Source of the DNA: Saccharina japonica
Taxonomy: Eukaryota > Sar > Phaeophyceae > Laminariales > Laminariaceae
Length of the DNA stretch: 64,000 bases
Reading direction: 5' to 3'
Assembly: GCA_008828725.1 (NCBI GenBank)
Contig: MEHQ01004022.1
Location: forward strand, 1,136,167 to 1,200,166
Shown: piece after piece, positions 1 to 13,219 of the stretch
Position numbering within the stretch: position 1 is the stretch's first letter
Layout: every line of letters begins with the position of its first letter
Made by a program: the position numbers and the translations under genes
The notes under the pieces: generated by a model
The model's database searches: none
Seen by the model: only the letters and a program-made list of their open reading frames with translations
Told to the model about the DNA's origin: nothing

Positions 1-560
1 CCCCTCGTTTGGCTGAAAATGGCAGGGGGTATACCCCTGTTTGACCCTTTCTCTTCATGGGAAATACCGTTAGTTACAGTATTATTCTACATATACTATT
101 CCTTGGTCAGTGACTACGATACGATATTCCTTGCCGTTGCTTTTCCCATATATCTGCTCGTCCTGGCGAGGTTTTCTCCTATTAATAGTACTGTAGTACA
201 GTGTAGTAGATCCGTACTACGATACAGAGGAGCATTACGTCTGAGCTGCCCGAGATCCATATTCCATATTACATGTACTCGTAAACCTCCCTGCCGAGCC
301 TTGGCCCAGCAGGCCGATCTTGCTGGCTTCGTCTCTCTCTGGTGACATCGGCGACCGATCGCCCACCGAAAGCGAAAACATCGTATCCAAATATCCAGAA
401 TCCAGACACGGCGTATCCAGATCTCGTCGTATATAAATGCGGTGGGATTGCGAAACGGTGAAACCGACGGTTTCGCATCTCGGCTATCAACTATGAAATC
501 CGACTGCCACAATGCCCGCGCCTCCGAACACACATCGCGTTCAACTCGTCCTCTCGTCAA
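1..560. other. No gene recognised
   Basis: Short overlapping frames only; no splice-supported coding stretch seen. Confidence 0.4.
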
Positions 561-1160
561 TCTAGCTCCTGCCCAGAACAACAGCTGCATCCTTTGCCAA
601 CCACCGCAGGCGACACAATCAACACCAAATAAACCACCCTGCCATACATCAACACCACCGACCAGCCCGCCTCTGTTCACAGCCAAGCCCAGATTTTGGT
701 CTGCCCTTCCAAGACATCCTCGACTACTGTGCACAGCCTTCCAAGCTTAGAATACGACAAGGTACCTTCGTACACGCACTGTACGGGCGTCCGTACGACG
801 CAGCCTACAGTGGCCCCTGTTCATCTCGGCCCACGCATCCAACGTTGGCACCGTTGTATGGTGGGAAGTTGGACTCGAGCGGGGACGTGGTGATCGAGCC
901 TCAATATCCCGTCATCATACGTAGTACACCAACCCAACAAGGCTGGGCTGGCACTTCATCTACTGTACCCCGGGTCCGGCAAGACCGACGTGGTCAATCT
1001 ACCAACTGCTGCAACATGTTCGGGCTTATGGCGAAGATGGCTGCATGCCTGGCCGAGTGCACGGTGAGAGAATATCCCTGCTACAGGCTAGGTGCACCTA
1101 CTATGTATGACAATCGTACGCTGGTTATTCCACGCGAAACGTGGTTTATTTCACGCAACT
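561..1160 (+). CDS. Open frame of about 200 codons, possible internal exon(s)
   Basis: A stop-free plus-strand frame runs from just after TAG at 558-560 to TAA near 1160, with no ATG near its beginning. The best-looking part (about 690-930) reads PDFGLPFQDILDYCAQP, then FVHALYGRPYDAAYSG and LAPLYGGKLDSSGDVVIEPQ. After about 940 an adjacent frame looks more protein-like (RLGWHFIYC, then LLQHVRAYGEDGCMPG) and ends at a possible GTGAGA donor near 1063. This could mean a small intron, a frameshift or chance. No known family recognised. Confidence 0.22.
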
Positions 1161-2448
1161 AAACTGCTGTACGAGCACGAGCGTAGTAGGCTTCGAAACC
1201 ATATGATATGTTGGGGGAATATTTCGTGAGGGGAAACATGTGCACGCATCTTGCTGTTGTAAACCCACACACGATTGAAGTCTTGAGCAGCTGTGTGGTG
1301 TGTTGCCGGAAAATAACAGCGAGAAAACAAGAGAAAACCCGGGTGGCACTTTTAAACCCTGCAAAGTAGCATGACTTCGTCTCCACAGACAGCGATATAA
1401 GGTACGAAGTATCTAAACATCGTGCTGTAGCCTCTCGCCTGCAGTAGACGAATGATGGATGCAGTGAATCCGTGCGACACTTCCCATTTATATCTGCACC
1501 TCACGCCGCAGTCAGTGGCTCTCTCATCCAATTTATGTGAATTGCGAACCGTCATACAGTGCGGCCTACCCGTTGTCTGCCAACAACAAAAACCAGGAAT
1601 GTTCTTGGTGACTGTGTGTTGAAAACCACGTATACAGCAAACGATAACCGTAACGTACTTCATTGAGCGGGTCGCCATCTCACCGCGCTCGGTTGACATA
1701 TTGTATTCGCCTTCCCCCGCCGTTTGCTGCTTTGGAAAAAAAATGCGACTCATTTCTCCGCAGAAAAATACCGTTGGGTGTATCTTCGAGACGGCCAAGG
1801 AGGCGACTCGACTGGTCTTGTTCGGCCTAGAGGCTGCCACGTACGAGCTGGCAGTGTCCACGGTAAGATGCGCTATCGCTGGTACGCAGTAGTAGACGTT
1901 TTCTCCGTGTATCACATTATGTGTTCATGACTTTACTACTGTACGAAGTATTACAGTAATACTGCAGTACTGCATGGTGTATGCTCGTACTGACCACGTG
2001 CTAAGACAACTATCGCAAGGAGCTATCGTTAGGCTAACAACACTGGAGTGCAGAAGCAACATCAGCAACAGCGGCAACAAAGTGCAATAATTACGCCACG
2101 TACACCATCGCCACCACCAACACCAACACTACTGTAACACCAATTCACGACACGAACGTCCTCAATACGCCACCATGTCCAAAGGAACAACGTTTCCAAA
2201 CGCCAACTGCACACGCTGTCACACGCAAGAGGTCTCTGCCTGGTCTTACGGAATGACCTTTGCGTTGATTCGCCCAGCTCTCACTAGCCAGAAGTGGAGC
2301 GCCTTTTACAATTGGTTGCTGACATTGCAGCTTCTTGTTGACCTACCGTAGCATCCACGTTCAAGCTCGTATCCGTGTATTCTCTCGCACGGCAATCTAG
2401 CCTCAAGCTCCTCTTTCCGTTGTATGCATTTGAATGCAATCGTTTCAG

Positions 2449-2718
2449 GCTAGAGTCGCCAGGAAGTGGGACGACCTCTGGCAAGACCGCGCTGTGGAAC
2501 CTTACTCCGGGGCCAGCGGGGCCTCCCTTATGGACCTGGTGGCTGGAAACGGGATTGGCAAATACTACCCTAAGCCCGTCGTTCGCTACGGCCGCAGCAG
2601 CCTCGAGAGCTTCTTCGACGTGTACGGGGACAACGTCGGCACCCTGGACAGCGGTAACGACACCGGTACCGACGACACCGATGACGACAGCGACGACGAG
2701 GACTGTGGTACGGAGTGA
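2449..2718 (+). CDS. Probable terminal exon of an unrecognised gene, acidic C-terminus
   Basis: After a pyrimidine-rich stretch and TTTCAG at 2448, an open frame runs 90 codons to TGA at 2716. It begins ARVARKWDDLWQDRAVEP and includes LMDLVAGNGIGKYYPKP and SSLESFFDVYGDN. It ends in a strongly acidic Asp/Thr/Ser tail (DDTDDDSDDED) with GC-rich third positions, unlike the AT-richer surroundings. The frame is also open back to an ATG at 2434, so a short 94-residue protein is an alternative. I do not recognise the family. Upstream partner exons may be the open stretch at 561-1160, but I could not join them with confidence. Confidence 0.4.
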   Translation, partial: ARVARKWDDLWQDRAVEPYSGASGASLMDLVAGNGIGKYYPKPVVRYGRSSLESFFDVYGDNVGTLDSGNDTGTDDTDDDSDDEDCGTE

Positions 2719-5700
2719 TTCGGTAAGGAGGTGTACTGCAGGTTCTGTTACTTCGGACGGCTTCCTTTGTGTTGATCCGATGTCCGATGCATTTAAAACG
2801 GGTGGTACTGTAGTGCAGCGTGTTGCCCGATCAGATACTTCACATAGCTGGCATTCAAAGTCAAAAACGTTGCTTCAATATCGACGCCTAAATCATTCCT
2901 AGAACGAAAAAACAGATCGACATCGAGCAATGCGATCCCCAAAAGTGACGTTCGAAATCGTTAAAAAAAAACCCGGCAGTCTTTGATCCAGTTGTCTGCA
3001 GCTCTAATGATACGGTCACATCGTTGTCATTAACGGCACACTGCTTCGACAAAGGAGCGCTGTCAGTACTACCGAGCGAGCGAAAGGATTTTTCACGTGT
3101 TCACCAACAAGTATCGAACAGACTCCGCCATGCAGGAGGTGGACTACAGTACATAGGTTCCATGGTTTAGCTAAATAGCCCCAGTAGTTGATCTGAGTAA
3201 ACCTGATCCGGATGCAACTCACCGTTACAATACAGGGGACCGGTATCCCCCCCCCCCCCTGCACATTGTAGGCGTTAACAAATACTTTGAAGAGGTATTG
3301 GACAATAAGGTAGCAAACCCCACAAAGTGTCGGCAGCCTCTCGATTCGGTACGCTTAATGGTGTGCTACATTGTTCAATATCTCCATGAGTTCATTACGG
3401 GGGAGTAATCGGGACCAAATATGGTTAGTAAAATTTCTGTAATATATAGGTTTTAGTGTATGTGATGGGTCCTGATTACTATGGTCTCCCGTAACAGCTT
3501 TACGCTCATCTTGTGCGAGGGGGGGGGGGGCGGCCACCGGTGAAGATGGCCGGTACCGCTACCATAGTCGCACATCTTCTAGATACAGTCCGTCGCGAAA
3601 CGTCTTGACGGCCGATCTTCTCCATATCGTCAGTACCAACAGGATCGGTCATGTTTTATTGGGGGGGAACGTTTCACGGTTTTGGTCCATTGCCCAACAA
3701 AACCAGTACACAGCTTACAGCGGGGGAAAGCTATGGGTTTCAATTAGGGGCAATTATCATTTCGTATAGTCACGGGAACAAAACGGTGTCTAGCTACAGT
3801 GTGTTTGCAATCAAAACCAAGTGAGCCAACCTCCGTGAAAAACGAGACCCACCAATTGCTTACTCTGTCTTGCGCTTGTCTTTCTCAACGCTCTTGTCTT
3901 GAAGGTCGGGCGACAACCGCTGGGTAACAACCGCACTACAGTAGTGTGATCAAGTCGAGGACCTGTAAAGTCACTTCAGTTATAGTCCGAAGCCGCCTGG
4001 AACCCCTGCAGTCCAACGCTGCCGGGGTGTCGATGAACGCCAAAGGATCAACATCTTCTTCGCCTGAACTCCTGCATACACCCTCGTCTGTACCCCCGCG
4101 TTTGCTTGCGTGTGAAATAGGGATACAGATAGAGCCATCGTCGTTTTCTGGCGAACGGGGGGTAAGCTATTTTGCGGTTCGTGCCTAGTTGGTTCAATTT
4201 CAGTAGTGGGATCCTGCTTGTTTCTTGCCTGATAAGGCGTTTTACGACCCCCCCCCCCCCCCCTATGGTTTGTGGATAGCTAGGGGCTTTCTTGAGGGTG
4301 TTTTCACGATGCCCGTGGCTGACGCTTGTAAGCAACAGACCCACAGCATGTCCCCCCGACATGACTCTTGTATCAGTTTTTTGCTTTCAATATTGTTTGG
4401 GCAGGCTTATGTCGGGAAGGAGAGTCGGGTCGATCGCGTGTGTGATGTTTTTTGCTGGCCCAAACTGCCGCTTGCCGACCCAGTCAAGCGTCGATAGTAT
4501 TCACTCGACAATACTTCTACGGTAAACTGCGTATGCATTGGTGCGGGTCGAACGCCATTGAGCGGAAGGGGTCTCAAAGCCTGCCATTTTCAGTTTCCCC
4601 CCCTGGTAGGAGTTATCCCTTTGCGGATTTAGTTGGTGTGCACTGTCACGTGACGTCAAGTCGTGGTGGAAATGGGCTCGTTCAGCACAGGTTTGGTCGG
4701 CACGCCTTATTCATAGTAGAGTAGGACAGGGTGCATAAGGTAAGACTACTGTACGTACAGTCACATCACAGTAGTATTTGGCATACACTGCTATAGGTGA
4801 CTGTCTCGCGTGAGGGAGAGGGTGTAAGACTGCCGTGCACCGCTCGTCGGCCGGCAAGTCGATATTGGTGGGTACAAACACAACGGTGTGTTGATGCTCA
4901 CAGCAGGTCAGAGCTGTTGCGTGTGTTTCAACTGCTCCTCCTGGACTCGTAAGACTGTAAATAGTAGATACAGGTGTCCAGCTTTGTTCTCCGCGGGTGA
5001 AACATAACTAGGTCTGAATTACATCACGTACACGCAGCCGCAGGAGAGCTCCTTGCGCTGCTGTTCATAAGTTTTAACGAATCAAAATCGGGTAAAATCG
5101 TGCTTCCGGCACGGCGCCCCCAGCGGCACCCCCCGGGTGTGCCTCCGACACTGCTGTTCTATCTGTGATACAGTACACCTGTGGTTTGATGTACACGTTA
5201 TACTCGTACATCAATGCGAGACGTCTGTCGCTTTGGTGTATTTTGCTCATACACTGCGTTCAAACAGTCGAAATGCTCTCAGCCGCGCGCCGGTTCAGAC
5301 GGCGTGCAAACAACTTTCTGTCTAGACAATCCATACGTGCTAGAATATGGGAGTGTCCATGGACATTATTTCGAACTCGCTACTGTAGTTCGACGATTGC
5401 ATGACCGACAACTCCACGAATTCTCCCCTTCCCAAAGCATGAAGACGAGGCTATACATCGGTGTCTTTGTTCAGCAATGCGGATAATGTTTACGCTTTTG
5501 ACCGCTATATACCATCGATATCTAGGATCAAATCACTCCACTTTCACTATGCCCTGAACTGCATGTTGCGCAACGGGGAGCAGCACGGTGTATCAACCCA
5601 CCCCTCGTTTCTTTACGGATTGCGCCCTCCCTTGACGCATGATAAGATAGAGGTAGGCCATGTTTTTTATGCGGCTCTTCACCTGAGGAGCTTTATACTA

Positions 5701-5865
5701 ATACTATCGGGCACTGCTGTGGTGGTGATTATGGAGACCCATCAATAGAACTACCGGTATAGTTAATGACTTGAGCTATTAAAAATAGTGTGGATTCGTT
5801 AATTTTGACGAAAGAGGGGCACAATACCTGTACAAAAAAGGATATGGGCGTGGATTTAACTCATT
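2719..5865. other. No gene recognised; several C/G homopolymers
   Basis: C runs near 3250 and 4250 and a G run near 3520; otherwise unique-looking sequence without convincing exons. Confidence 0.4.
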
Positions 5866-6561
5866 CACCTGTGTTGCAGCACCCACCGAAAAAACACGAT
5901 TTTATCAAATCTCTTGACAAAGAGATACTGGAACCACGTCTACCCCAGTTGTTTCCCCTGTAGGATTTTTCGTAATTCGGCCCTAGCTCTGAAATTTCCC
6001 ATTAATACAAAACTTGGCAAGGCAGATATAAGCTCCTTGGTACACTCCCGTCAGTGTGCCAAAGCGGCAGCCGATTCCGTGGCCTCCTTCGATGCGGACC
6101 TCGTCGTTGAAGTTTGAAAATGTGGTTCCAGTCGCTTGAATATGCGGTTTCTCGTACTGTGTTCAAGTATTTTTTTTCCTGCAAAAACGAGCACGAGGTA
6201 CTTTTCGAAAAAAAAAATCTGCTGTAGAACGAGCACGAGCTCGTTCTACGGCAGGGAAAAAAATACTTGGCTACAGTACTGGAATCCACAAATTCAAGCA
6301 CCTGGAACCACATTTTCAATTTTCAGCGACGAGGTCCGCATCGAAGGAGGGCGCGGAAACTGCTGTCGCTTCGGCACACTCACGGGAGTGCACCAAGGAG
6401 CTCATATCTGCCTTGCCAAATATTGGATTAATGGGAAAGTTCGGAGCTAGAGCACAACTAACTACGGAATGTCCTACAGGAAAAAACCCTGGGCATGTGT
6501 GGTTCCCGTGTCTCTGTGTCGAGAGTTTTTTTTTGGTTTTGTGGGCACTGCAACACAGGTG
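5866..6561. mobile_element. Foldback element, copy 1
   Basis: Nearly the whole 696 bases forms an inverted repeat: CACCTGTGTTGCAG starts each arm, both arms contain the TTTCCCATTAAT and GCAGATATAAGCTCCTTGG type segments, and the centre is the palindrome GTAGAACGAGCACGAGCTCG... near 6225-6250. CATT flanks both ends (5862-5865 and 6562-6565). A second copy is at 28764-29456. Confidence 0.65.
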
Positions 6562-7050
6562 CATTACTTTTGCAAAAGAGGGACACATTACTGTACCCGG
6601 CCCCCGTTTGGCACATTCACGAAAGCTTACGATACAACGCCCTTTTTCTAAATCAATCCATACAAAATCAAGACATTAAGTAGTTTTCACCTACGAGGCA
6701 CACGATCATATATATATACAGGTACAATTTGTAATGTACTGGTGATACTGCTGTACTACTGTTGTAGATCGGTGGTGTTGCACCGCCCTCTGCGCGCATT
6801 ACACAATGCACTCATATACAACTGCACTTAGTGGGAGTACGTTGGTTGAAACTGCGATAAAATCATACGAGTGTGTTTTCGAGGCGAACCGCCAACTTTG
6901 CTCTGCTCTACCATAGTTCAGTATACCTGCTCCAACTGAGTGGTATAATAGCGCAGTCGCCCTTTGCCCAAGACATATTGAATGATGCGATGACAGCAAC
7001 CTGTCAGCTCTCTTAGCTGGGGCTGGAAGACCGTGTGAGAGCGAACATAG

Positions 7051-7132
7051 TTGACGGAGACAAATTATTATATTGAGCATTTACCGCATGAAGCAACCCC
7101 GGAATGTGGGATTCTGGTTAAGTTCGAGGATC
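7051..7132 (+). CDS. Possible exon of an unrecognised gene
   Basis: Preceded by CATAG and followed by a GTAAGT donor at 7133, this 82-base stretch reads TETNYYIEHLPHEATPECGI and LVKFEDR without stops. Spacing and composition would fit an upstream exon of the gene suggested at 7991-8306, but nothing joins them directly. Not recognised. Confidence 0.25.
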
Positions 7133-7455
7133 GTAAGTCTACCTTCCTACCTACCTACGATACACTACAAGAGGTAACGCGTATGTTGATTACTGTACAG
7201 TCCGACAGTCACAGTACGGCTAATGGTGCTGCGCGTTCACGAAGGCGGTAATACGGTCGGACATCTAGAATGTTTTTGCTCGCTTTCCTTTGGCCCAAAA
7301 TGGACAACTTGTCGCGCAGTGCACTGCTGCACACTCACGGGGACGTTTAAACACTATCATATCTTCAGCTCAAGACGGCGGGATAGTTTCATTCCTAAAA
7401 AATAAAGGGGACAAAGGAAGCACTCCCCCGAAGAATGTAAAAGCCTGCCAACTAT

Positions 7456-7734
7456 TTGTATCCCATCAGTGCCGAGACGGGGGGCCTGCCACAGCTACTG
7501 CGTGCCGACATCGCCTCTTCACTCTTCTTTTGGACGGCCGTAATATGCACCGGCCTGCCGAAACGACGCCTCCCACGGCGAGTCGAGCTGTTCTGGGCGC
7601 CCTCCTATCTGCCAGCAACGGATTTGTTTATTTTCTCGGGCCTGCTCAAGAGGGGGGCAGTGTTCTCGGACTCGCGTTGTTTTTTAGGAGCGGAAGGCGA
7701 AGTGTTTGGTCGTCGGGAGGGAATCCAGTCCTAG
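7456..7734 (+). other. GC-rich open region, coding status unclear
   Basis: Two plus-strand frames overlap here without stops (7456-7734 and 7290-7811). The first has a hydrophobic stretch (ADIASSLFFWTAVICTGL). Neither has recognisable motifs, and the overlap itself suggests that at most one is real. It lies between the possible exons at 7051 and 7991. Confidence 0.15.
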
Positions 7735-7990
7735 AAAAGGTGAAACCAAAGCACAATCAAAACCCCAGACCCGACCTCGCGGACGGGCTTCGATACTTGA
7801 ACGACGGGTAAACGTGTGCGCTGCGGAACCGGGGCCACGTGCGAGTGCGCGCGTGACTTCGGTTCCCCTTCGAAAACAAGAACAAACAGCGGTGATATCG
7901 TACGATGAATAGAGCTAGAGGGGTCACTCCGGGTAGGGACACGCTTGCGCGTTGAGCTCGGCCAAGTAGCCACCTCCCATCCGGCATGTG

Positions 7991-8306
7991 ATGGAACCTA
8001 TGTCAGGAATAACAGCTCTGGAGGTATACTACCGCAGATGCATCGGCAATACGTACTTTATTCAACTCGTTGATAGAGACGTGAAGTTGTATACATTTCC
8101 TAACTGATCTGATTTTCTCTCGTTGCGTGCGCCCTCGCACACACTATAGGATGTTGAAGGATCGACCGAGGAGGGAATTATAATCTTCGAATCTTCTCAA
8201 GGGCAACCAAGAATGGATATTCATCCTGATGAAGTTCGTCGCGCACTGTTTCGGAGTACCACCTGTGGGTCCGAGGTCAAGCCTACTGCTGTAGTAGTTC
8301 AAGCAA
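7991..8306 (+). CDS. Candidate two-exon coding segment of an unrecognised gene
   Basis: Exon 7991-8080 opens with ATG and reads MEPMSGITALEVYYRRCIGN, then YFIQLVDRD. A 69-base intron follows (8081-8149) with donor GTGAAG, a textbook branch-site-like CTAACTGAT, a pyrimidine tract and acceptor TATAG. Exon 8150-8306 continues in frame: DVEGSTEEGIIIFESSQGQP, then MDIHPDEVRRALFRS and VKPTAVVVQA, ending one base into a codon at a strong GTGAGTG donor. A following exon may start near 8566 (DFTLGGLLENKQN) and end before GTGAGTG near 8629. TAG lies in frame upstream of the ATG, so the ATG is either the start or follows a splice acceptor. No family recognised. Confidence 0.4.
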
Positions 8307-8639
8307 GTGAGTGTGAACCGTCAAGTCTCTTTACAGATATTTATTATTGCAGCAAGAGAATATACCATTGCAGTACGTACCGATAGTATTGGTAGCTTGT
8401 ACTGGTAAACGGTAGGATATACAGGGGTGCGCGTATGCAAGCACGTGTTTTATTTGTCCCTATACCACTGCTGGATCCATAATGTATCTGCTCCAAACTG
8501 CTCCAAATGTGTGGTCATTGGTTCGTCTTTAGTCATCAATTTCACTCTCCAGCTCAACTCGCAAAGGAGATTTTACCCTCGGCGGCCTTCTCGAAAATAA
8601 GCAAAACGCGAACGACTCCGACCTCGTGTGAGTGTTTGT

Positions 8640-9305
8640 ACTACAGTACAGTACTGTAAGTCATCACGTGCGGTGCTGGCATCGAGCGATTTTTTCCCCG
8701 TACCAAGCGGGAAGGCCACTACACGATACAAGACAGTCATTGGAAAAACGAAAAGCATACGAGTAGCGGTATTCCACATCGCACTACAGCAGTAGTACCG
8801 AAAATATACACTGCCGTGTCAATTCTACGTCCTAGGTCGCCAGAGAAACACGGAAGTTGGAGCTGTTTTCAGGGGTCCATCGTTGGTGTGTACAATTGGC
8901 AGTGTGATACCGTACCTATCTGGTACAGTGCCATCACCACCATGCACGGTTAGCTGGGGAAGTTCGGCGGTCGAATCGTTTCGACACAGCAGTGTATTGT
9001 TCATCGTCGCGGAAAGAGCATGAGCGTCAGTGTACGAAGTTCGATGGCAGCCCACGAGCTGTGGGAATTCATACGCGTTTGCACCCGCAATACAAACGAA
9101 ATAATGTACTACTGTGGGGGGGGGTGTAGGGTTCGCGGATTGTTCAGAGCTTGGCCGAGCGCTGAAGTTTTCGAGATTTCATAAGCAGGACAGGATGTAC
9201 GGAGAAAAAACAAACAAGAGGGTTTATAATACACGCTAAAAATGTTTTTCACACCCTGTACGACCTCAAATGGGTTCAGCATTTCATTGACTGTCTTCAA
9301 TTGTC
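8640..9305. other. No gene recognised
   Basis: Unique-looking sequence with a G run near 9114. Only short frames. Confidence 0.35.
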
Positions 9306-9308
9306 TAA

Positions 9309-9955
9309 GGGCCGTTTTTAACGACACGAGCAAATAGCAAAAAACTTGCTATTTTGGCAACAACAAATTGGCAAGTATTGGAAAATACTTTCTATCGACA
9401 AACACGATGAAATGGCAAGAAACTTGCTATTTGAGCCACTTAACGCCTTCAGTTTTTTATCAAACCCCGTACAGCAATGATCGGACAGCTAGACGACACC
9501 CTCGTCGAGGCATGGGTGGCCTGGAGACGGATATAAGTATATCTCGTAGATCCCAGAGGTGGACAGCCCTCCAGGGCGATCATAGTCACGTTGTTCGTTG
9601 TCTTAGGAAAGCTGCAGCGACGGTTTGATTGGGATTGACTTGAGCATCAGCCCCAGACGGCACCAGTGCCACGCCTACATGCGGTTCGTCACCCGCGCCA
9701 GCAACCCCTTCAGCAGTGCCGTCAGCCACCATCATCTGCTTTCAGCACCACCATCTAACCCTCGGTATCTTCCTGTGTTGCTGCAAATGGCAAGTGAAAT
9801 AGCAAATTTGACTTTCCAAAAACTTGCCAACGAACAGCTACGGAAATATCCGGAAAAAAACTCGGCAAGTTTTTTGCTATTTTGGCAAGTAAAACTTGCC
9901 AAAAAATGGAATTTTGGCAATTTATTTGCTAAATACGCGTCGTTAAAAACGGCCC
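9309..9955. mobile_element. PIF/Harbinger-like MITE
   Basis: Terminal inverted repeats GGGCCGTTTTTAACGAC are flanked by TAA on both sides (9306-9308 and 9956-9958). The 3-base TWA duplication and GGG-starting ends are typical of PIF/Harbinger-derived elements. Subterminal direct and inverted copies of CTTGCTATTTTGGCAA occur at both ends. Open frames inside are chance. Confidence 0.65.
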
Positions 9956-9958
9956 TAA

Positions 9959-12900
9959 AGACAAAATTGAAATTTGTATCTAAGGAGATTACTTGATCCG
10001 CGATCCGGTACTACGGGCTACCTTCAAATACTTTGGAGGGTCATAGCCCATAGGCCCGGTACTGTGTCCTTTGTCGGCGCTCGTACGATAGCATTTACCC
10101 GTGTCCGCACGTCTCTGGTGCGTCCCCATCTCTGATCATATAGCTAATGAATGTCATCGTGGGTATGCCCCCGCGAGACGCTTGTTGCGTGGCTCGTCAC
10201 GGGCAAAGGCAAGATCGTCGAAAGGGTCCGAAGAATCCCATCGTTTTTCGACGGAAAACTCGAAAATGCAGTTGGAAGTTGCAAGACGCAAGATGGATGA
10301 CAGAGAGCGGTAGTTGGAATCATCCGACATAATAAGTAGGGACATCCCCCATAGTTGTTAGAGTATTCGATGGGGCTCCCTGCCGTCGCCATCCCGGCTT
10401 AGTTGGGGAGGTTCGGTGTTCGATAGGCCGTCTTAGTCTTCTTTCAGCATCGCGATAAGAGTAGACTGGTTTTACGCAGCAATAGTAGGCTGGGTGTTGG
10501 TTCGGTTGTGGTTTAACGGCCTGTGCTTTTGCCGGGTGTTGCGTTCCATTTTCGCGTGCTTCGTCGTTCCAATCACGGCAGATTGCTACTGTTGCGGCAG
10601 CTTCATCGGAATGCGGAGCAAGATAAGGAGACGGAGCGGAGGCGAAGAGGGGCCGGGCGGGGAGCTACTGAAGAAGGGTGGGGGCTCAACGTTTATCTCA
10701 TTTAGGGATGAGGTTAGTCTATCATTGATCTTGAAGAATACTGGTGGTCCGCCCTGGGCAATGCAAGTACTCGCAACAGTTTAACCCACACTCAGAACGA
10801 CGTCGGTTTCCACACACACACATTACGCCGTTGCCCGCCCGCGTTCAGGGCGGGCGGGTGGGTACGCTACGGTTTTCGGTACCTCCCCCCACCGCTAACC
10901 CTTCCCTTGTGCCTGCCTTGGCGGGCCTGCCTCTATTTGTTTTGACTCCTCTGGTGAATTTTCAATCGAAGTTTAGTGAACTTTTACCCATGCGTTTCAC
11001 CCATGCATTTTCACCCGTATTCCGCACATAATGTCATGTTTTCAGTACAGCAGTGAGTGGAGTCCATTCACATTAACCACACATCAACAGAGACTCCATG
11101 TTCAGGCGAGTGGAGTGCTTAATTTGCTGCAGACTAAAGCGCGCAGCACGTCTCAGTCGCAGGAAGATAACCCCACCCGGAACCTCCGACCTTCACACGA
11201 GCACCTGTGACAACGATCTCGAATATCTGGCCCATCATAAAATATTGGATATTTCCTACAGTAGTTGAATCTTGTGATCGTTACATTTCAGGGAAATGGG
11301 CTACTATGGGGTACGACCAGGGTACGGTGAGTTTTTCTTTGCATAGTCATATCCCATAGATGGGCTGCGAAATATGAGAACGTCATCCTCATCATCACGA
11401 TCATCAACGCTTCCGTTCTAAATGGCTTATATCCGGAGAAACAATGCCCCAAGATCGGTGGTTGAAGTTTGAAGAGTTCACACGTCGTATTTGTATTGCG
11501 TTAAGACCAGTCGTTTCCCACATTTGCATCGTACTCTACTGTTGTACCAGATGCAGTATACATCCTCACACATACGCTCCGCCCGTTTGCCCGACGTTCA
11601 CCCGTGATAAGTCTGCTGTTCTTGGTAGTCACTTCTCCCCCACGAAACGTAGCCACAGGAAGAAATCGGAAGAAAGCATTTCCTTGTGCGTCCCATGACA
11701 AAAAAAATGTGCAGCAACATCGCTGGGATGGTAAGGCGGTGTCGGTCCGTGAACAAAAGGGGTGGTGACATAAAATAAACTTTTTGCGAGGTTGTTGTTG
11801 TGGTTTTGAATCGACGGCAACAAGCCACTCAATGCTTTTCACCGAATCGGCCAGCCGATATACACCGTTTGTTTGGGATGCCATATGCTCGCATATCCAA
11901 GTACAGCAAGCGAAGCGAGCCCGACTCATCTCAACACGCACGACAAGCCGCGATCCCTCCGGCTGCTGATGATGTACCGCAGTAGGTATATATGGGGAAG
12001 CATGAGCGCCATGCAGGATTATGTAGTTTGGCTCATGTTCATCATTCTAGAGGTCGACGTTTTTTTCAAAGTTTGTGCTGCTGTCGATCATTCTAGCATT
12101 GCGTCTTCTGCCGAGTCTGCATGCTACCCGCGAGCAATGTCATTCCCAAGGCAGGTCCTTGGATAAGTGTGTGTTTTCATTCACGGTGTGTATTTAGGTG
12201 TTGTATGGCCAATACAAAACGCGAGCACCTAAAAAACAACTATAATACCTGGTATGTAAAAAGTCTACTGTTTTCTGTTGTATGCGCGTCACGTTCGCCA
12301 TTATCAAAATAGTATATCGTGGCAAGAATACACTGCTAGCAATACTTGTAAAGGCAGACGACCGACCTCAGTGCCCAAGTACTGAAGCGACCATTACAGC
12401 GATACTAGCAGTATGGCCCGAGATGTCCCAGCATCGGCTTTGTTGCGTCTTCTTTTCAATCCTCAAGGTACAACAATACTACCATCTGGAACAACACTTC
12501 TTAGGAAAAACCTCGGTTAATACAAATACACTTTCCAGTCAACAGCACGTTCAATGTTTTCCTTGTGTTGCGTAGTACGCTCGTGTTAAAACAGTCCTAT
12601 GGTCGTTCACACATTGTCGCGGGTTTTCTGTGTTTCATCGAAAATACAGTTGGTGGTCCAATTTGACCCAACTGTATAGAACATCCGCAAACTGTCTGCG
12701 CACTAGCCCTTACAATGCCTCCCATCCCCATCTCTTGCGCATCTCCTGAACATCAAACCACGTAAGGGGCGGTGTCCACCTGGTGAAGATTCAAGGTCCA
12801 TTTAAAGGGAAGGGGCACGGAACTTTTGTGGAAGGCGTTCCCATTCAAGGCATTCACGAGAGTGTGAACGCCTCACGCCCCGCTTCCATCCGCAACGTTA

Positions 12901-12969
12901 GCGTCCATGCTCGGGATTATATGGTTTTTACAGCCGTGAGTTGTGGGAACAAGATCGCCACCAGGTATA
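9959..12969. other. No gene recognised
   Basis: Frames up to 146 codons on both strands without known motifs. A palindrome-like GCCCGCCCGCG...CGGGCGGGC lies near 10834-10858. Confidence 0.35.
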
Positions 12970-13219
12970 GACGCATGCTACCATAGAGGTAGCACTTTTC
13001 GGCCGAAATGTTTTCTAAATAACGGGGGCTCCACAACCCAAACTCGTCGGAATTCCACTTTTATGTTGCCAAATTTTTCGTTGTCGCGTTAGACCATGAC
13101 ATTCTTCATCGGGTAGCAGTTTTTTTTCCCTTCAGAATCAGTTTTTGGGTGGGGTACAGAGCTCCTCAAGTGACCACTCTCAGAAAAAAACATGGTGCAC
13201 CTCTATCTTAGCATACGTC
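12970..13219. mobile_element. MITE, GTGCTACGGTAGAGGT family
   Basis: Ends GACGCATGCTACCATAGAGG / CTCTATCTTAGCATACGTC are inverted; TATA on both sides. The interior (CTCCACAACCCAAACTCGTC...; CATCGGGTAGCA; AGAGCTCCTCAAGTG) is shared with the other copies. Confidence 0.55.

Noticed and set aside
1352..1915. 187-codon minus-strand frame
   Set aside because: Starts at GTG, has no recognisable motif and no splice support; likely chance.
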